A stretch of 37,820 nucleotides of DNA from an uncultured Helicobacter sp. Its GTDB lineage: Bacteria > Campylobacterota > Campylobacteria > Campylobacterales > Helicobacteraceae. The translations under genes and the position numbers were made by a program. Shown piece by piece: positions 19,029 to 27,822 of the stretch; position 1 is the first letter of the stretch; each line of letters begins with the position of its first letter. Location: the NCBI GenBank assembly GCA_949299115.1, contig CASFZH010000037.1, forward strand, positions 1 to 37,820, written 5' to 3'. The notes under the pieces were generated by a model, which saw only the letters and a program-made list of their open reading frames with translations, ran no database searches and was not told where the DNA came from.

Positions 19029-19214
19029 TTAATAATATAAAACTACATTAGACAAAGTATAAAGGAAAAATATATCAATAATTGCTAAAAACAGCGTAAC
19101 CACAGAAACCACGATTACAACAGATATAAAAGCAGTTTTAATTTGCTCTTTTGTGGGAAAAATGACCTTTCCCAATTCGTCTCTCGATTCTTTATAATAC
19201 TTTTTTAATTTCAC
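19029..19214 (-). CDS. secE: Preprotein translocase subunit SecE
   Basis: 61 residues: an amphipathic N-terminal helix with the SecE signature (YYKESRDELGKVIFPTKEQ) and one transmembrane segment (ISVVIVVSVVTLFLAIIDIFF). This is the short, single-span form found outside enterobacteria. SecE clamps the two halves of SecY in the Sec translocon. It sits between tRNA-Trp and nusG, as in many bacteria. Confidence 0.95.
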   Translation of the reverse strand: MKLKKYYKESRDELGKVIFPTKEQIKTAFISVVIVVSVVTLFLAIIDIFFLYTLSNVVLYY

Positions 19215-19250
19215 TTTTAATAGCCTTCAAAATACATAATTATCAAAAAA

Positions 19251-19327
19251 TGGCAGGTCAGGAAGGATTCGAACCCTCAACACTCGGTTTTGGAGACCGA
19301 TGCTCTAACCATTGGAGCTACTGACCT
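19251..19327 (-). tRNA. tRNA-Trp(CCA)
   Basis: The cloverleaf folds with acceptor stem AGGTCAG/CTGACCT, a D arm, anticodon loop CTCCAAA with CCA anticodon, and T arm GGGTTCGAATCC. The 3' CCA is encoded. It lies between rpmG and secE, an arrangement common in epsilonproteobacteria. Confidence 0.96.
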
Positions 19328-19393
19328 TCCCCAAATTAAGACCAATTGAATCATATTATGACTACAATATAATTCAATAAAATCTACAAAAAA

Positions 19394-19567
19394 CTAGCTA
19401 GTTTTTAATTTAACTTCTTTATGAATTGTGTGCTTATTAAGTCTAGGGCAGAATTTTTTAAGCTCCAGTTTTTCTGTGTTAGTTTTAACATTTTTTGTTG
19501 TGCTGTAATTAATATCACCACACTCTGAACATTTTAGTCCAATTTTAATCACATTACCTTTTGCCAT
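19394..19567 (-). CDS. rpmG: 50S ribosomal protein L33
   Basis: A 57-residue ORF starting [20 protein letters not shown], continuing [20 protein letters not shown] and ending HKEVKLKTS. This is ribosomal L33. One CXXC pair is present (Cys13, Cys16), while the second pair is reduced to a single Cys (FCPRLNKH), so zinc binding is doubtful; family members of this type are common. The start has AAGG in the 8-base gap after tuf. It is part of the tuf-rpmG-tRNA-secE-nusG series. Confidence 0.95.
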   Translation of the reverse strand: MAKGNVIKIGLKCSECGDINYSTTKNVKTNTEKLELKKFCPRLNKHTIHKEVKLKTS

Positions 19568-19575
19568 ACCCAACC

Positions 19576-20775
19576 TTATTCAATAATATTGGTTACTGCA
19601 CCGGCACCAACGGTCTTACCACCCTCACGGATTGCAAACCTTGTTCCAAGCTCTAACGCAATAGGATTCAATAATTCCACAGTAATTTTTACATTATCAC
19701 CTGGCATAACAAGTTCTGTGCCTTGTGGAAGATGAATTGCTCCAGTAACATCGGTTGTTCGTACATAAAATTGTGGACGATAATTATTGTGAAATGGTGT
19801 ATGACGTCCACCTTCATCTTTTGTAAGAACATAAATTTCAGCTTCAAACTTCTTGTGTGGTGTAATTGATCCAGGTTTGCATAACACCATACCTCTTTCT
19901 ACTTCTTCTTTTTTTGTTCCTCGTAACAGAACACCAACATTATCTCCCGCTTCACCTTGCTCCATCTCTTTACGGAACATCTCTACACCTGTTACAGTGG
20001 TTTTTTGAGTATCTCGGATACCCACTATTTCCACTTCATCACCAACTTTCACAACTCCTCTTTCGATTCTACCTGTTACAACGGTACCTCGACCAGCAAT
20101 TGAAAACACATCTTCAACTGGCATTAGGAATGTTTTATCAACATCTCTTTTGGGAGTAGGGATATATTCATCAACTGCTTTCATAAGATCAAGAATTTTT
20201 TGTCCCCATTCTCCAACTTGTCCAGCTTTTGCTTCTTCTAATGCCTTAAGAGCAGAACCACCTACGATTGGGGTATCATCACCTGGAAAATCATATTCAT
20301 TCAATAAATCTCGAACTTCCATTTCTACCAATTCAAGCAATTCTGGATCATCAAGCATATCTTGCTTATTAAGAAAAACAACAATATATGGAACTCCTAC
20401 TTGCCTTGACAAAAGAATATGTTCCCGTGTCTGTGGCATTGGTCCATCTGAAGCAGAAACAACCAAAATAGCACCATCCATTTGTGCTGCACCAGTAATC
20501 ATATTCTTTACATAGTCGGCATGACCAGGACAATCAACGTGGGCATAATGTCGATTTTCTGTTTCATACTCAATATGAGAAGTTGCGATAGTAATACCCC
20601 TTTCTTTTTCCTCAGGTGCATTATCAATATTATCATAATCTCTCAACTCTGCAAGACCTTTTGTTGCTAAAACTGCTGATATAGCAGCACTTAGGGTAGT
20701 CTTTCCATGATCCACATGTCCAATTGTTCCAACATTGACATGTGGCTTATTCCTACTATATTTCTCTTTAGCCAT
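19576..20775 (-). CDS. tuf: Elongation factor Tu
   Basis: 399 residues. EF-Tu delivers aminoacyl-tRNA to the ribosomal A site as a GTP complex. Visible G motifs are [17 protein letters not shown], the switch I end [25 protein letters not shown] and NKQDM. Domains II and III follow with [23 protein letters not shown], and the C-terminus is [16 protein letters not shown]. It is the only tuf in the window and is located after four tRNA genes, the same order as the E. coli tufB locus, rather than after fusA. Confidence 0.98.
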   Translation of the reverse strand: MAKEKYSRNKPHVNVGTIGHVDHGKTTLSAAISAVLATKGLAELRDYDNIDNAPEEKERGITIATSHIEYETENRHYAHVDCPGHADYVKNMITGAAQMDGAILVVSASDGPMPQTREHILLSRQVGVPYIVVFLNKQDMLDDPELLELVEMEVRDLLNEYDFPGDDTPIVGGSALKALEEAKAGQVGEWGQKILDLMKAVDEYIPTPKRDVDKTFLMPVEDVFSIAGRGTVVTGRIERGVVKVGDEVEIVGIRDTQKTTVTGVEMFRKEMEQGEAGDNVGVLLRGTKKEEVERGMVLCKPGSITPHKKFEAEIYVLTKDEGGRHTPFHNNYRPQFYVRTTDVTGAIHLPQGTELVMPGDNVKITVELLNPIALELGTRFAIREGGKTVGAGAVTNIIE

Positions 20776-20848
20776 GGCTATTCTCCTTCATAAATTAATA
20801 TTACACAACCATACAATGTGAATCTCAATCCGTAATGTAAAACTAAAC

Positions 20849-20923
20849 TGGAGCCCACAAGCGGGATTGAACCGCCGACCTCTTCCTTACCAAGGAAGTG
20901 CTCTGCCACTGAGCTATGTGGGC
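20849..20923 (-). tRNA. tRNA-Thr(GGU)
   Basis: Acceptor stem GCCCACA/TGTGGGC, D arm AGCTCAGTGGCAGAGC, anticodon stem CTTCC/GGAAG with loop TTGGTAA (anticodon GGT), T arm GCGGTTCAATCCCGC, encoded CCA. It is the tRNA nearest to tuf. Confidence 0.96.
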
Positions 20924-20977
20924 AATTAACACAAGAACAAAATCTTGTTTGCATCAACATAGTATACAATTTCGAAG

Positions 20978-21054
20978 TGGAGCGGGAAACGGGACTCGAA
21001 CCCGCGACCCTCAGCTTGGAAGGCTGATGCTCTAGCCAACTGAGCTATTCCCGC
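20978..21054 (-). tRNA. tRNA-Gly(UCC)
   Basis: Acceptor stem GCGGGAA/TTCCCGC, D arm AGCTCAGTTGGCTAGAGC, anticodon loop CTTCCAA (anticodon TCC), T arm CGGGTTCGAGTCCCG, encoded CCA. Confidence 0.96.
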
Positions 21055-21069
21055 ACAACTTTATTGTAA

Positions 21070-21154
<85 letters not shown>

Positions 21155-21246
21155 ATGCCACAATATTTATTTATTTTAATATTAAAACCAAGATTCTGTA
21201 ACTAAAACAAAAGAAAAAATCTGGTTGCATTCAAAAACCAAAAATA

Positions 21247-21322
21247 TGGAGCTGGTTAAGGGACTTGAACCCCCGGCCTGCTGCTTACAAGGCAGCTGCT
21301 CTACCAACTGAGCTAAACCAGC
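21247..21322 (-). tRNA. tRNA-Thr(UGU)
   Basis: Acceptor stem GCTGGTT/AACCAGC, D arm AGCTCAGTTGGTAGAGC, anticodon loop CTTGTAA (anticodon TGT), T arm GGGGGTTCAAGTCCC, encoded CCA. It is the first gene of the tRNA-tuf series, just after the promoter. Confidence 0.96.
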
Positions 21323-21358
21323 ATAATGCACACACATATGATATTAAGGTAAGACGGT

Positions 21359-21387
21359 ATTATACATAAAAACGCTTATGTTGTCAA
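21359..21387 (-). promoter_or_regulatory. Consensus sigma70-type promoter of the tRNA-tuf transcription unit
   Basis: On the minus strand TTGACA (21387-21382) and TATAAT (21364-21359) are separated by exactly 17 bases; the first tRNA begins 37 bases after the -10 box. Both hexamers match the consensus fully, which is notable in a genus whose promoters usually lack a clear -35 box. Confidence 0.85.
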
Positions 21388-21519
21388 GATATTTTGCTAA
21401 ATTCTTTGAAAAAGAATAACAAAATGAAGGCAAAATCTCATGTAAATAAAATAAACAATTCTTGTGCAATAAAACACACAAACCATAAAATATTGACACA
21501 AAAATAGCCATGTCTACCA

Positions 21520-22899
21520 TTAAACCCTTGATTGGATATATTCAACATCCTCATCACTATCTTCTGATATTTGATCATTCACAAGTGTTTTAATAATCAC
21601 AAAGCTATTGTTTCCAAAGGATACACTATTGACAAAAGTCTCTAAATCACTTTTAGCCTTATTTGCAAATTCCTTAAATGCTATTTTATTTTTTCCACTC
21701 AATTCACTACGAGCAGTTCTGATTTGACCAAGCGGGTTAATAGGCTTATTGCTTCTATATACACCAAAGTGCAAATGTGGTCCGGTGCTAAGTCCTGTGC
21801 TACCTACATTACCAATATAGGTTCCCTGTCTTACATATGTGCCTACTTTGGAATTTTTAGCAATTTTGCTCATATGAGCATAAAGAGTTTTAATGCCTCC
21901 TGTATGATTGATTTCTACAACCTTACCATATCCACCTTTTATCCCAGCAAAGCTAATCCGACCTTCTCCAGCTGCATAAATGGGGGTTCCACTCGCAGCA
22001 GCATAATCTACCCCATAATGTGGTCGTGTATATCCTAAAACGGGATGTTTGCGTCCAGAAGAAAATTTAGAACTTATCCTACGATATTTAACAGGTGTCA
22101 TTAAGAAAAAACTTGTCATTTCTTTACCATTAATATCATAATAACGATTTTTATATCCGAAAATATAAGAGAACGTTTTGTTCGATTCAACCCCAATAGA
22201 CTGAATCTCCGGAATTCCAATCGGTTTGCCTAAACGATATTTGCGAATATAAGTCATTGCAATTCTGTCGCCTTTTTGCACAATACGTTGAAGTTTATAT
22301 GCTGCAATAAACTCCTGATTTAATTTCGAGTCTTGCGTGGCACTATATAATGCACTAGAAGGACCGCCGCCATCTTGAATTTTTGCCACAACCTTTTGCT
22401 GTATCTCTAACGACAAAATAGGAATAATTGCTATAGCATATTGTTCTTGCTCAAAATTATAAAAAATTCTCACTTGGGTATCCGAATTAAGTGGTAAAAA
22501 GGCTTGCAACATCTTCCCATGCATATCACGTAAAATAAAAACTTCAGAATCCGTCTTAACATCGGCTATTAATTCCTTATCCTCTGCAGATAAGCTATAA
22601 TAGATTTTTTCCGGAATTTTATTTTTCACCAAGAATCCTAAAAGCGTTGATCCATATTCCCATTTATACTGTTCAGCATAGGTTGCATAAAACTCCCGTT
22701 TTTTCTCTGTCTTTTCTGAAATATCAGATATTTTTATATCAGTTGTTATCTCATTAGAATCAATAGTGGTAGCGGCTTGGTTCTGAATGATATTGGGTTT
22801 ATCATGCAATGATTCTAATTGCATATTAGCGAACAACATCACTACATTAATAATACATAAACAGCAGGACACACAAAACTTAACTATATTCATATTCAC
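21520..22899 (-). CDS. M23 zinc peptidase, Csd3/HdpA-like cell-shape peptidoglycan hydrolase
   Basis: About 459 residues. A hydrophobic N-terminal segment (residues about 6-24) suggests export to the periplasm. A long N-terminal part precedes a LytM/M23 domain that keeps the zinc ligands: HYGVD near residue 293 and HLHFG near residue 373, with GVDYAAASGTPIYAAGEGRI and STGLSTGPHLHF between and around them. H. pylori Csd3 (HdpA) is a bifunctional endopeptidase/carboxypeptidase that trims crosslinks and gives helical shape; the layout here agrees, but orthology is inferred. The start is uncertain: AAGGAG lies 6-9 bases before TTG 22902 and GTG 22899, while ATG 22893 is further. It is divergent from the flagellar cluster. 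Confidence 0.85.
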   Translation of the reverse strand: MNMNIVKFCVSCCLCIINVVMLFANMQLESLHDKPNIIQNQAATTIDSNEITTDIKISDISEKTEKKREFYATYAEQYKWEYGSTLLGFLVKNKIPEKIYYSLSAEDKELIADVKTDSEVFILRDMHGKMLQAFLPLNSDTQVRIFYNFEQEQYAIAIIPILSLEIQQKVVAKIQDGGGPSSALYSATQDSKLNQEFIAAYKLQRIVQKGDRIAMTYIRKYRLGKPIGIPEIQSIGVESNKTFSYIFGYKNRYYDINGKEMTSFFLMTPVKYRRISSKFSSGRKHPVLGYTRPHYGVDYAAASGTPIYAAGEGRISFAGIKGGYGKVVEINHTGGIKTLYAHMSKIAKNSKVGTYVRQGTYIGNVGSTGLSTGPHLHFGVYRSNKPINPLGQIRTARSELSGKNKIAFKEFANKAKSDLETFVNSVSFGNNSFVIIKTLVNDQISEDSDEDVEYIQSRV

Positions 22900-22968
22900 C
22901 AAAATTAACTCCTTATACACAGAAAAATATTACAATATTCTAAATAATTTATGATAGAATCAACATAC

Positions 22969-22982
22969 GGTATTATATTTGC
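22969..22982 (+). promoter_or_regulatory. Candidate sigma54 (RpoN) promoter of the flgM-flgK cluster
   Basis: ACGGTAT and TTTGCTAT place GG and GC exactly ten bases apart, the invariant -24/-12 spacing of RpoN promoters. It lies about 80 bases before the first ORF of the cluster. In Helicobacter RpoN drives hook and hook-associated genes, including flgK, so context fits. Confidence 0.6.
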
Positions 22983-23060
22983 TATATAAAATTCAAGGGA
23001 AATTATATCCTTATTTAATATATAATTATTCAATATTTCAACCCAAATACAAGGTTAAAT

Positions 23061-23231
23061 ATGCGAGATTGGATTTATCCTACTCTAATTTTTGTTGTTT
23101 TTTTATATGCAATGGCATTTGTGTTGTTTTACACATATAAAGGGCAAACTTCTTATAGCGGAGGAAAGTCAAGAGGGTCAACAACCACTTTAGAAAAATT
23201 TCGGTCTGAAATAAATAAAAAAATACAATAA
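23061..23231 (+). CDS. Small single-span membrane protein, unknown function
   Basis: A 56-residue ORF with an N-terminal membrane segment (YPTLIFVVFLYAMAFVLFYTY) and a short polar tail ending EKFRSEINKKIQ. AAGG stands ten bases before the ATG. I do not recognise the family. It is the first frame after the candidate sigma54 promoter and lies 68 bases before flgM in the same direction, so it may be part of the flagellar transcript. There is no signal cleavage motif, so it is probably anchored in the inner membrane with the tail free. Confidence 0.6.
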   Translation: MRDWIYPTLIFVVFLYAMAFVLFYTYKGQTSYSGGKSRGSTTTLEKFRSEINKKIQ

Positions 23232-23299
23232 AACTATTGATTTTTCAATGAAAAAGTCGATGTAAACTATAAAAACCATTTTTAATGTAAGGAGACATT

Positions 23300-23530
23300 A
23301 TGAGAATTGCTAGTAGTGTAACGGCTTCAGTCCAACAAACTCAAATAAGAGATAGAAATTATGAAAAAAATATAGAAAGCAAACAAAAGGAAGAAAATAT
23401 TGTCAGTTTAACTGACAAATCTCATGCTGATAGAATAGCCCAAATAAAAGATGATATTAAAAATGGGATATATAAAATTGACTTAGCAGCAACTTCAGAA
23501 AAAATGGCACACAATTTGCTTAACTTATAA
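23300..23530 (+). CDS. flgM: Anti-sigma28 factor FlgM
   Basis: 76 residues. The C-terminal half matches FlgM: DRIAQIKDDIKNGIYKIDL followed by SEKMAHNLLNL, the helices that bind and inhibit sigma28 (FliA). The N-terminal half is polar and unstructured. AAGGAG precedes the ATG. In Helicobacter FlgM holds FliA inactive and so delays flagellin transcription. A sequence GTCGATGT at 23256 resembles a sigma28 -10 box but has no good -35 partner. An AT hairpin overlaps the stop codon. Confidence 0.9.
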   Translation: MRIASSVTASVQQTQIRDRNYEKNIESKQKEENIVSLTDKSHADRIAQIKDDIKNGIYKIDLAATSEKMAHNLLNL

Positions 23531-23682
23531 CAAAGACATTCTTTGTTATATTGTTAAAATAATGTTTTAAGAAATCATGAATATTTAATTCTATATATAG
23601 AATCCATAGTCTTCTTAAAACACGCATAGCAACACTATGCAAATTCAATATTAAAGATTGCATTCTAGCACTAGAATGCAAT
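23527..23682 (+). repeat. Four perfect inverted repeats in the flgM to FlgN-like spacer
   Basis: In sequence: a 10-bp stem at 23527-23549 overlapping the flgM stop (ATAACAAAGA, loop CAT); a 16-base palindrome ATTCTATATATAGAAT at 23588-23603; a 6-bp stem GCATAG/CTATGC at 23624-23640; and a 12-bp stem at 23657-23682 (arms ATTGCATTCTAG and its complement, two-base centre). None has a clear downstream T run. Confidence 0.75.
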
Positions 23683-23721
23683 ACTGCAAAGTTCTGTCTG
23701 TTCATTATTTAGGGTTATGAT

Positions 23722-24162
23722 ATGATACAAACAGATTTATTACATGAGCACTTAGAAAACGCAATTAGTAAACTTCATCTTTTAATTACCTTTACACAAG
23801 AAGACATTGAAGATATTAAACAAGCTAAGCACGATAGTATATTTAGTCGTAATAATGATAAGGTATGCATAATCAAGGAATTTGAAATAGCAAAAAATAT
23901 GATTGATAAAGAAATGCTTACCCTTACGCAAAATAATCCTCATTTGAGTCTTACAGATATTTTAGATGAAAAATCAAACCTGCTTTTATCTAATATGCGA
24001 AAAACCCTTGAGAATCTAAAAAAAATCAATACACACTATGCACGTATGGCATTTGCTGTAAGTGAATTTTATACATCTATTACCGACAAACTAATACCAC
24101 GCGAAAAAGCAGATTATAAAAGTCGAGTGGAACAAAGTCAATTGCTTAAAGTGCAAGCATAA
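23722..24162 (+). CDS. Probable FlgN-type flagellar chaperone
   Basis: 146 residues, largely helical and charged, without membrane segments. It ends 15 bases before flgK, and in epsilonproteobacteria a gene of this size stands between flgM and flgK. FlgN escorts the hook-associated proteins FlgK and FlgL to the export gate; sequence similarity in this family is low, so the assignment rests on length, helical pattern (LHLLITFTQEDIEDIKQAK, LENLKKINTHYARMA) and position. It could be a different flagellar helper. Confidence 0.6.
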   Translation: MIQTDLLHEHLENAISKLHLLITFTQEDIEDIKQAKHDSIFSRNNDKVCIIKEFEIAKNMIDKEMLTLTQNNPHLSLTDILDEKSNLLLSNMRKTLENLKKINTHYARMAFAVSEFYTSITDKLIPREKADYKSRVEQSQLLKVQA

Positions 24163-24177
24163 TTCTAAGGAGAAAAT

Positions 24178-25998
24178 ATGGGCGGCATACTATCTTCATT
24201 ACACACAAGTACAACAGGACTACATGCACATCAATTAATGGTTGATGTAACAGGTAATAATATTGCAAATGCAAGTGATGAGTTTTACACAAGACAACGT
24301 GTTATTGTTCACCCAGAATCTCCTCTTTACTTCCCAGATTACAATCTTGGCCGTGGTGTAAGTGTTGACGCAATCCAAAGATTACATGACGAATTTGTTT
24401 TTTCTCGATATTCTAAGGCTGCAACAGAACACAATTTTTTTGATACAGAATTTACAACCTTGCGTGAAGCAAGTACTTTTTTTCCAGATGTTGAAGGAGT
24501 GGGAATCTATAATGATTTAGAACAATATTTTAATGCATGGAAAGACATAGCCCAAAATCCCAATGATACTGCACAAAAACAGGTTTTGGCAAAAAATGCA
24601 ATGATTCTATCGCGGAATATGAATGACACAAAAGAAAAACTTCTTATATTACAACGTAAAAAAAGCGAAGAGGTAGAAGCTCAAATTAATGACGCAAATA
24701 AACTGGGACAACAAATTGCAGATATTAACAAAAAAATGAAAGAAATGGAAGACAGTCTCACACTAAAACAAGCCAATGAATTACGTGATAGACGTGATGA
24801 ATTGGAGTTCAGATTGCGAGAAATTTTAGGAGGCAATGTCTTTAAAAATAAACTTAAAGGACACAACCTTGTTAGCTCACAAGTAGCAGATTTTGATGAA
24901 GACTATAATTTTACTATTGGACATGGATTCAGCATGATTGATGGGGCAAATTTTCACCCTATTATTCTTAATAAAACCAATAACGCAGCTGGGCTCAATC
25001 GTCTTTATATACGTGGTTATGATTTCAAAGATGTAGATATTACAGATCGCATGGATGAGGGAAAAGTGGGGGCATTAATTGATTTATATAATAATGGTTA
25101 TGAAGGCACAAAAGTAGGGAAGCTACAATATTATATGAATCTGCTCGATAGTTTCGCTAGAGGGCTTATTGAGGCAACAAATACTATTTATGCCCAAAGT
25201 GCAACTGATGAAGTTAAAAGCGACATTTTAGAGATTACAAAAAATGAAGCATTAAGAGACACTAATTATAATATTAAAACCGGTAAATTTACGCTTTACG
25301 CCTACAATGCAAACGGCAAGGTTCTGGCAAAAAAAGATATTATTATTGATGTGCCAACAACCATGCGCGATATTGTAAAACAAATCAATGCAAACACAGA
25401 TGACAATAATAATAATAATGCTTTAGATGATTTTGATGACTTTTTTACCGCATATTACGATGATGAAGCAAGACAATTTAAAATCACTTCAAAATATCCA
25501 ACAAAAGGGCTTTATGTTGGATTAGAAGATCATGGCACAAATTTTACTGGTGCATTTGGTATCAATAGATTTTTCTCCGGAAATGACGCATCAAGCATTA
25601 ATTTAGAACGAGAGTATCGAAAAGATTCCACAAAAATCCGACCATGGCTTATGCCCACAAAAGGAAATTTTGATATAGCTAACATGATGCAACAATTACA
25701 GTACGAAGAAGTCGAATTTTATCAAAACAAACTTGACAAAAAACACATGAAACTTAATGAATTTTATCAGCTTACAACAGGTGCAGTTGCCAACCAAACA
25801 CAAGAAGTAAAAATCACGCTTGATACAAAAAAAAGTGTATTGGAAGCAATAAAAAAAGAACATTTAGCAATTTCTCAAGTAAGTGTTGATGAAGAAATGG
25901 TAAATCTTATTAAATTTCAAGGTGGATATGCCGCCAATGCAAAAGTAATAACAACGATTGATAGAATGATTGAAACATTACTAGGAATCAAACAATAA
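24178..25998 (+). CDS. flgK: Flagellar hook-associated protein 1 (HAP1)
   Basis: 606 residues, typical for epsilonproteobacterial FlgK. The N-terminus has the axial-protein motif SSLHTSTTGLHAHQLMVDVTG with NIANASDEFYTRQRV, and the C-terminus ends KFQGGYAANAKVITTIDR; together they form the coiled D0/D1 core. FlgK joins hook to filament. A strong AAGGAG site precedes the ATG. Near residues 410-414 a run of five AAT codons (Asn5) lies in an acidic loop. The gene is directly followed, after three bases, by a glycosyltransferase gene. Confidence 0.96.
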   Translation: MGGILSSLHTSTTGLHAHQLMVDVTGNNIANASDEFYTRQRVIVHPESPLYFPDYNLGRGVSVDAIQRLHDEFVFSRYSKAATEHNFFDTEFTTLREASTFFPDVEGVGIYNDLEQYFNAWKDIAQNPNDTAQKQVLAKNAMILSRNMNDTKEKLLILQRKKSEEVEAQINDANKLGQQIADINKKMKEMEDSLTLKQANELRDRRDELEFRLREILGGNVFKNKLKGHNLVSSQVADFDEDYNFTIGHGFSMIDGANFHPIILNKTNNAAGLNRLYIRGYDFKDVDITDRMDEGKVGALIDLYNNGYEGTKVGKLQYYMNLLDSFARGLIEATNTIYAQSATDEVKSDILEITKNEALRDTNYNIKTGKFTLYAYNANGKVLAKKDIIIDVPTTMRDIVKQINANTDDNNNNNALDDFDDFFTAYYDDEARQFKITSKYPTKGLYVGLEDHGTNFTGAFGINRFFSGNDASSINLEREYRKDSTKIRPWLMPTKGNFDIANMMQQLQYEEVEFYQNKLDKKHMKLNEFYQLTTGAVANQTQEVKITLDTKKSVLEAIKKEHLAISQVSVDEEMVNLIKFQGGYAANAKVITTIDRMIETLLGIKQ

Positions 25999-26001
25999 TT
26001 T

Positions 26002-27248
26002 ATGAAAATCCTTTTGACTATACACAATGTTGCTTATAAAGGTGGTGGTGAAAGAGTAGTGGCTAATTTAGCTAATGCTCTATGTCAGATTCCAAATTAT
26101 GAGGTCTGCATTCTTTCTTATTATACTGATGAACATAATACATCATGTCCATATCCACTTGATCCACGTGTAAAAATTGCTTATCTGCATAACTTCAATG
26201 ACTTTCATGAAAAAGAAAAGGGTATTAGACGAATTCTGTGGAGATGGACAAAAACTATAATTATTAATTTACGATTAAATAAATCCTATAGCAACTATGA
26301 CATTATTATAGAATCAGATTACTCAATGTTCTATCCACGTTTCAAAACTAAGAATACAAAATATATTAAAATTATGCATATGGTAATTAATAAATGGAAA
26401 CAAAAAAATAGATTCTATGATCGCATTGTTTTTCTTAATACAAGAGAATTGGAAAGATGGCGATCTTACGGCAAGAATATTATAAAGATTCCCAATTTCT
26501 TACCGTACTTACCTTTTGAAGATACGCTTCATAATGCGATACAATACTACAATGCTATAACCGATAAAAAATGTGATACACAATCGCAAAATACAAACAA
26601 TAATATCAAATTACTACCTTATACAGATATAAAAGACTTTAAAGAATCACGCAATCTATTATTGCAATACAAACTTACATTACAAGATTCTATGGATAGG
26701 ATTAATAATGCTACGAAGCATAAAAAGATTATTGCAGTCGGTAGAATGGAGGCTAAAGCTAATCACAAAGGCTTCCCTCGTCTCATACAAGCATATAGTA
26801 AAATAGCACAAGAATTTCCTGAATGGCAATTACATATTATCGGAGATGACTACGGACAAAAAGGAATGCTACAAGAACAAATTATCAATCTCAATATGCA
26901 ACAATATATCATATTAAGGAATTTCACCTATGATATAGAAAAAGAATATTTAGAATCTGCCATTCAGAATCTTTACCTATGGTGCTACTTGAGGCGGCAA
27001 GCTATGGATTACCACTTATTGCTTATGACATTATTACTATTAGAGATTGCTTTGAAAATAATGGCATCTTGGTGCCAGATAATGATGAAATAGCTTTTTG
27101 TAATGCCTTTAGAACATTAATGAGTGATGAACAAAAAAGATTGGAAATGGGGCAAAATGGCATCAAACTTGTATCAAAGAGATTTTCAAAAAATGTCGTA
27201 ATGCAACAATGGATTGCCGTGTTTGATGAATTGCACAACCACTCATAA
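26002..27248 (+). pseudogene. GT4-family glycosyltransferase, frameshifted by a 13-bp loss
   Basis: The first frame (26002-27093) holds the GT-B N-terminal half (KGGGERVVANLANAL) and the start of the nucleotide-sugar domain (IIAVGRMEAKANHKGFPRLI, WQLHIIGDDYGQ). At codon 320 it leaves the family pattern and runs into an unrelated tail. The expected C-terminal motif LLEAASYGLPLIAYD is in another frame (26979-27248). A partial copy at 27520-27650 has 13 extra bases (TTGCAATGAGTAG) at this point; inserting them gives YLESVAMSSHSESLP then MVLLEAAS, an ideal GT4 junction, and an intact protein of 419 residues. The protein probably builds a surface glycan or glycosylates a surface protein. It follows flgK by three bases. 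Confidence 0.88.
26861..26978 (+). repeat. Direct repeat, copy 1 (inside glycosyltransferase gene, 13 bp shorter)
   Basis: Identical to 27520-27650 over 99 bases on the left (26861-26959) and 19 bases on the right (26960-26978), apart from 13 bases missing between them. Similarity stops abruptly on both sides. Confidence 0.95.
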
Positions 27249-27519
27249 CCAAATAAGCATTTATAGAATCTTTTTGGATTATCATTGCTATCACTTTATT
27301 CATTGTTTACTATTCTTATATCCCTTTTTATGTGATTTTCCTAAATAGTATTTATAGAGGCTATAGCATAAAGCCAAAACAAAATTTCATCTTGTCAAAA
27401 GCAGTATAATGCATAAGCCCAATGAATTTTTATAAAATACAAATATTATGATTATCTATCAAGACTATTTTTATGATTCTATAAATTGTGTCCTTCCGTA
27501 TTTGATAAAAAATACTTAT

Positions 27520-27650
27520 AAGGAATGCTACAAGAACAAATTATCAATCTCAATATGCAACAATATATCATATTAAGGAATTTCACCTATGATATAGAAA
27601 AAGAATATTTAGAATCTGTTGCAATGAGTAGCCATTCAGAATCTTTACCT
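27520..27650 (+). repeat. Direct repeat, copy 2: partial glycosyltransferase copy carrying the 13 missing bases
   Basis: 131 bases matching 26861-26978 with no base change seen apart from the extra TTGCAATGAGTAG at 27619-27631. The copy encodes the glycosyltransferase segment in its correct frame, ending SESLP, and then diverges. It has no promoter or start of its own and looks like a fragment or a donor cassette. Confidence 0.93.
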
Positions 27651-27822
27651 TTCGCTTCTTTGTTTCTTGTGTCACAACGCAATTAATCACATTATATTAC
27701 TGCTAATTCTAGAATCAAATCTTTAATGATTCTATATCCTACATTTAGATATTTTGCTACGTTCAATATGGCAGAGTCAAAACTCTATATCCTACATTTT
27801 CTTAAAATCTTAACTAAATTCT

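Noticed and set aside
20778-20969. 63-residue minus-strand frame before tuf
   Set aside because: It is made of tRNA-Thr sequence.
23256-23263. GTCGATGT as a sigma28 -10 box for flgM
   Set aside because: No TAAA-like -35 at the expected 15-base spacing; noted only as a weak possibility.
25405-25419. Five AAT codons in flgK
   Set aside because: An in-frame trinucleotide run cannot switch the gene off and is expected in an Asn-rich loop.
27731-27799. 16-base direct repeat TCTATATCCTACATTT as a mobile-element end or att site
   Set aside because: The two copies are 53 bases apart with no integrase, transposase or inverted ends; probably a local duplication.
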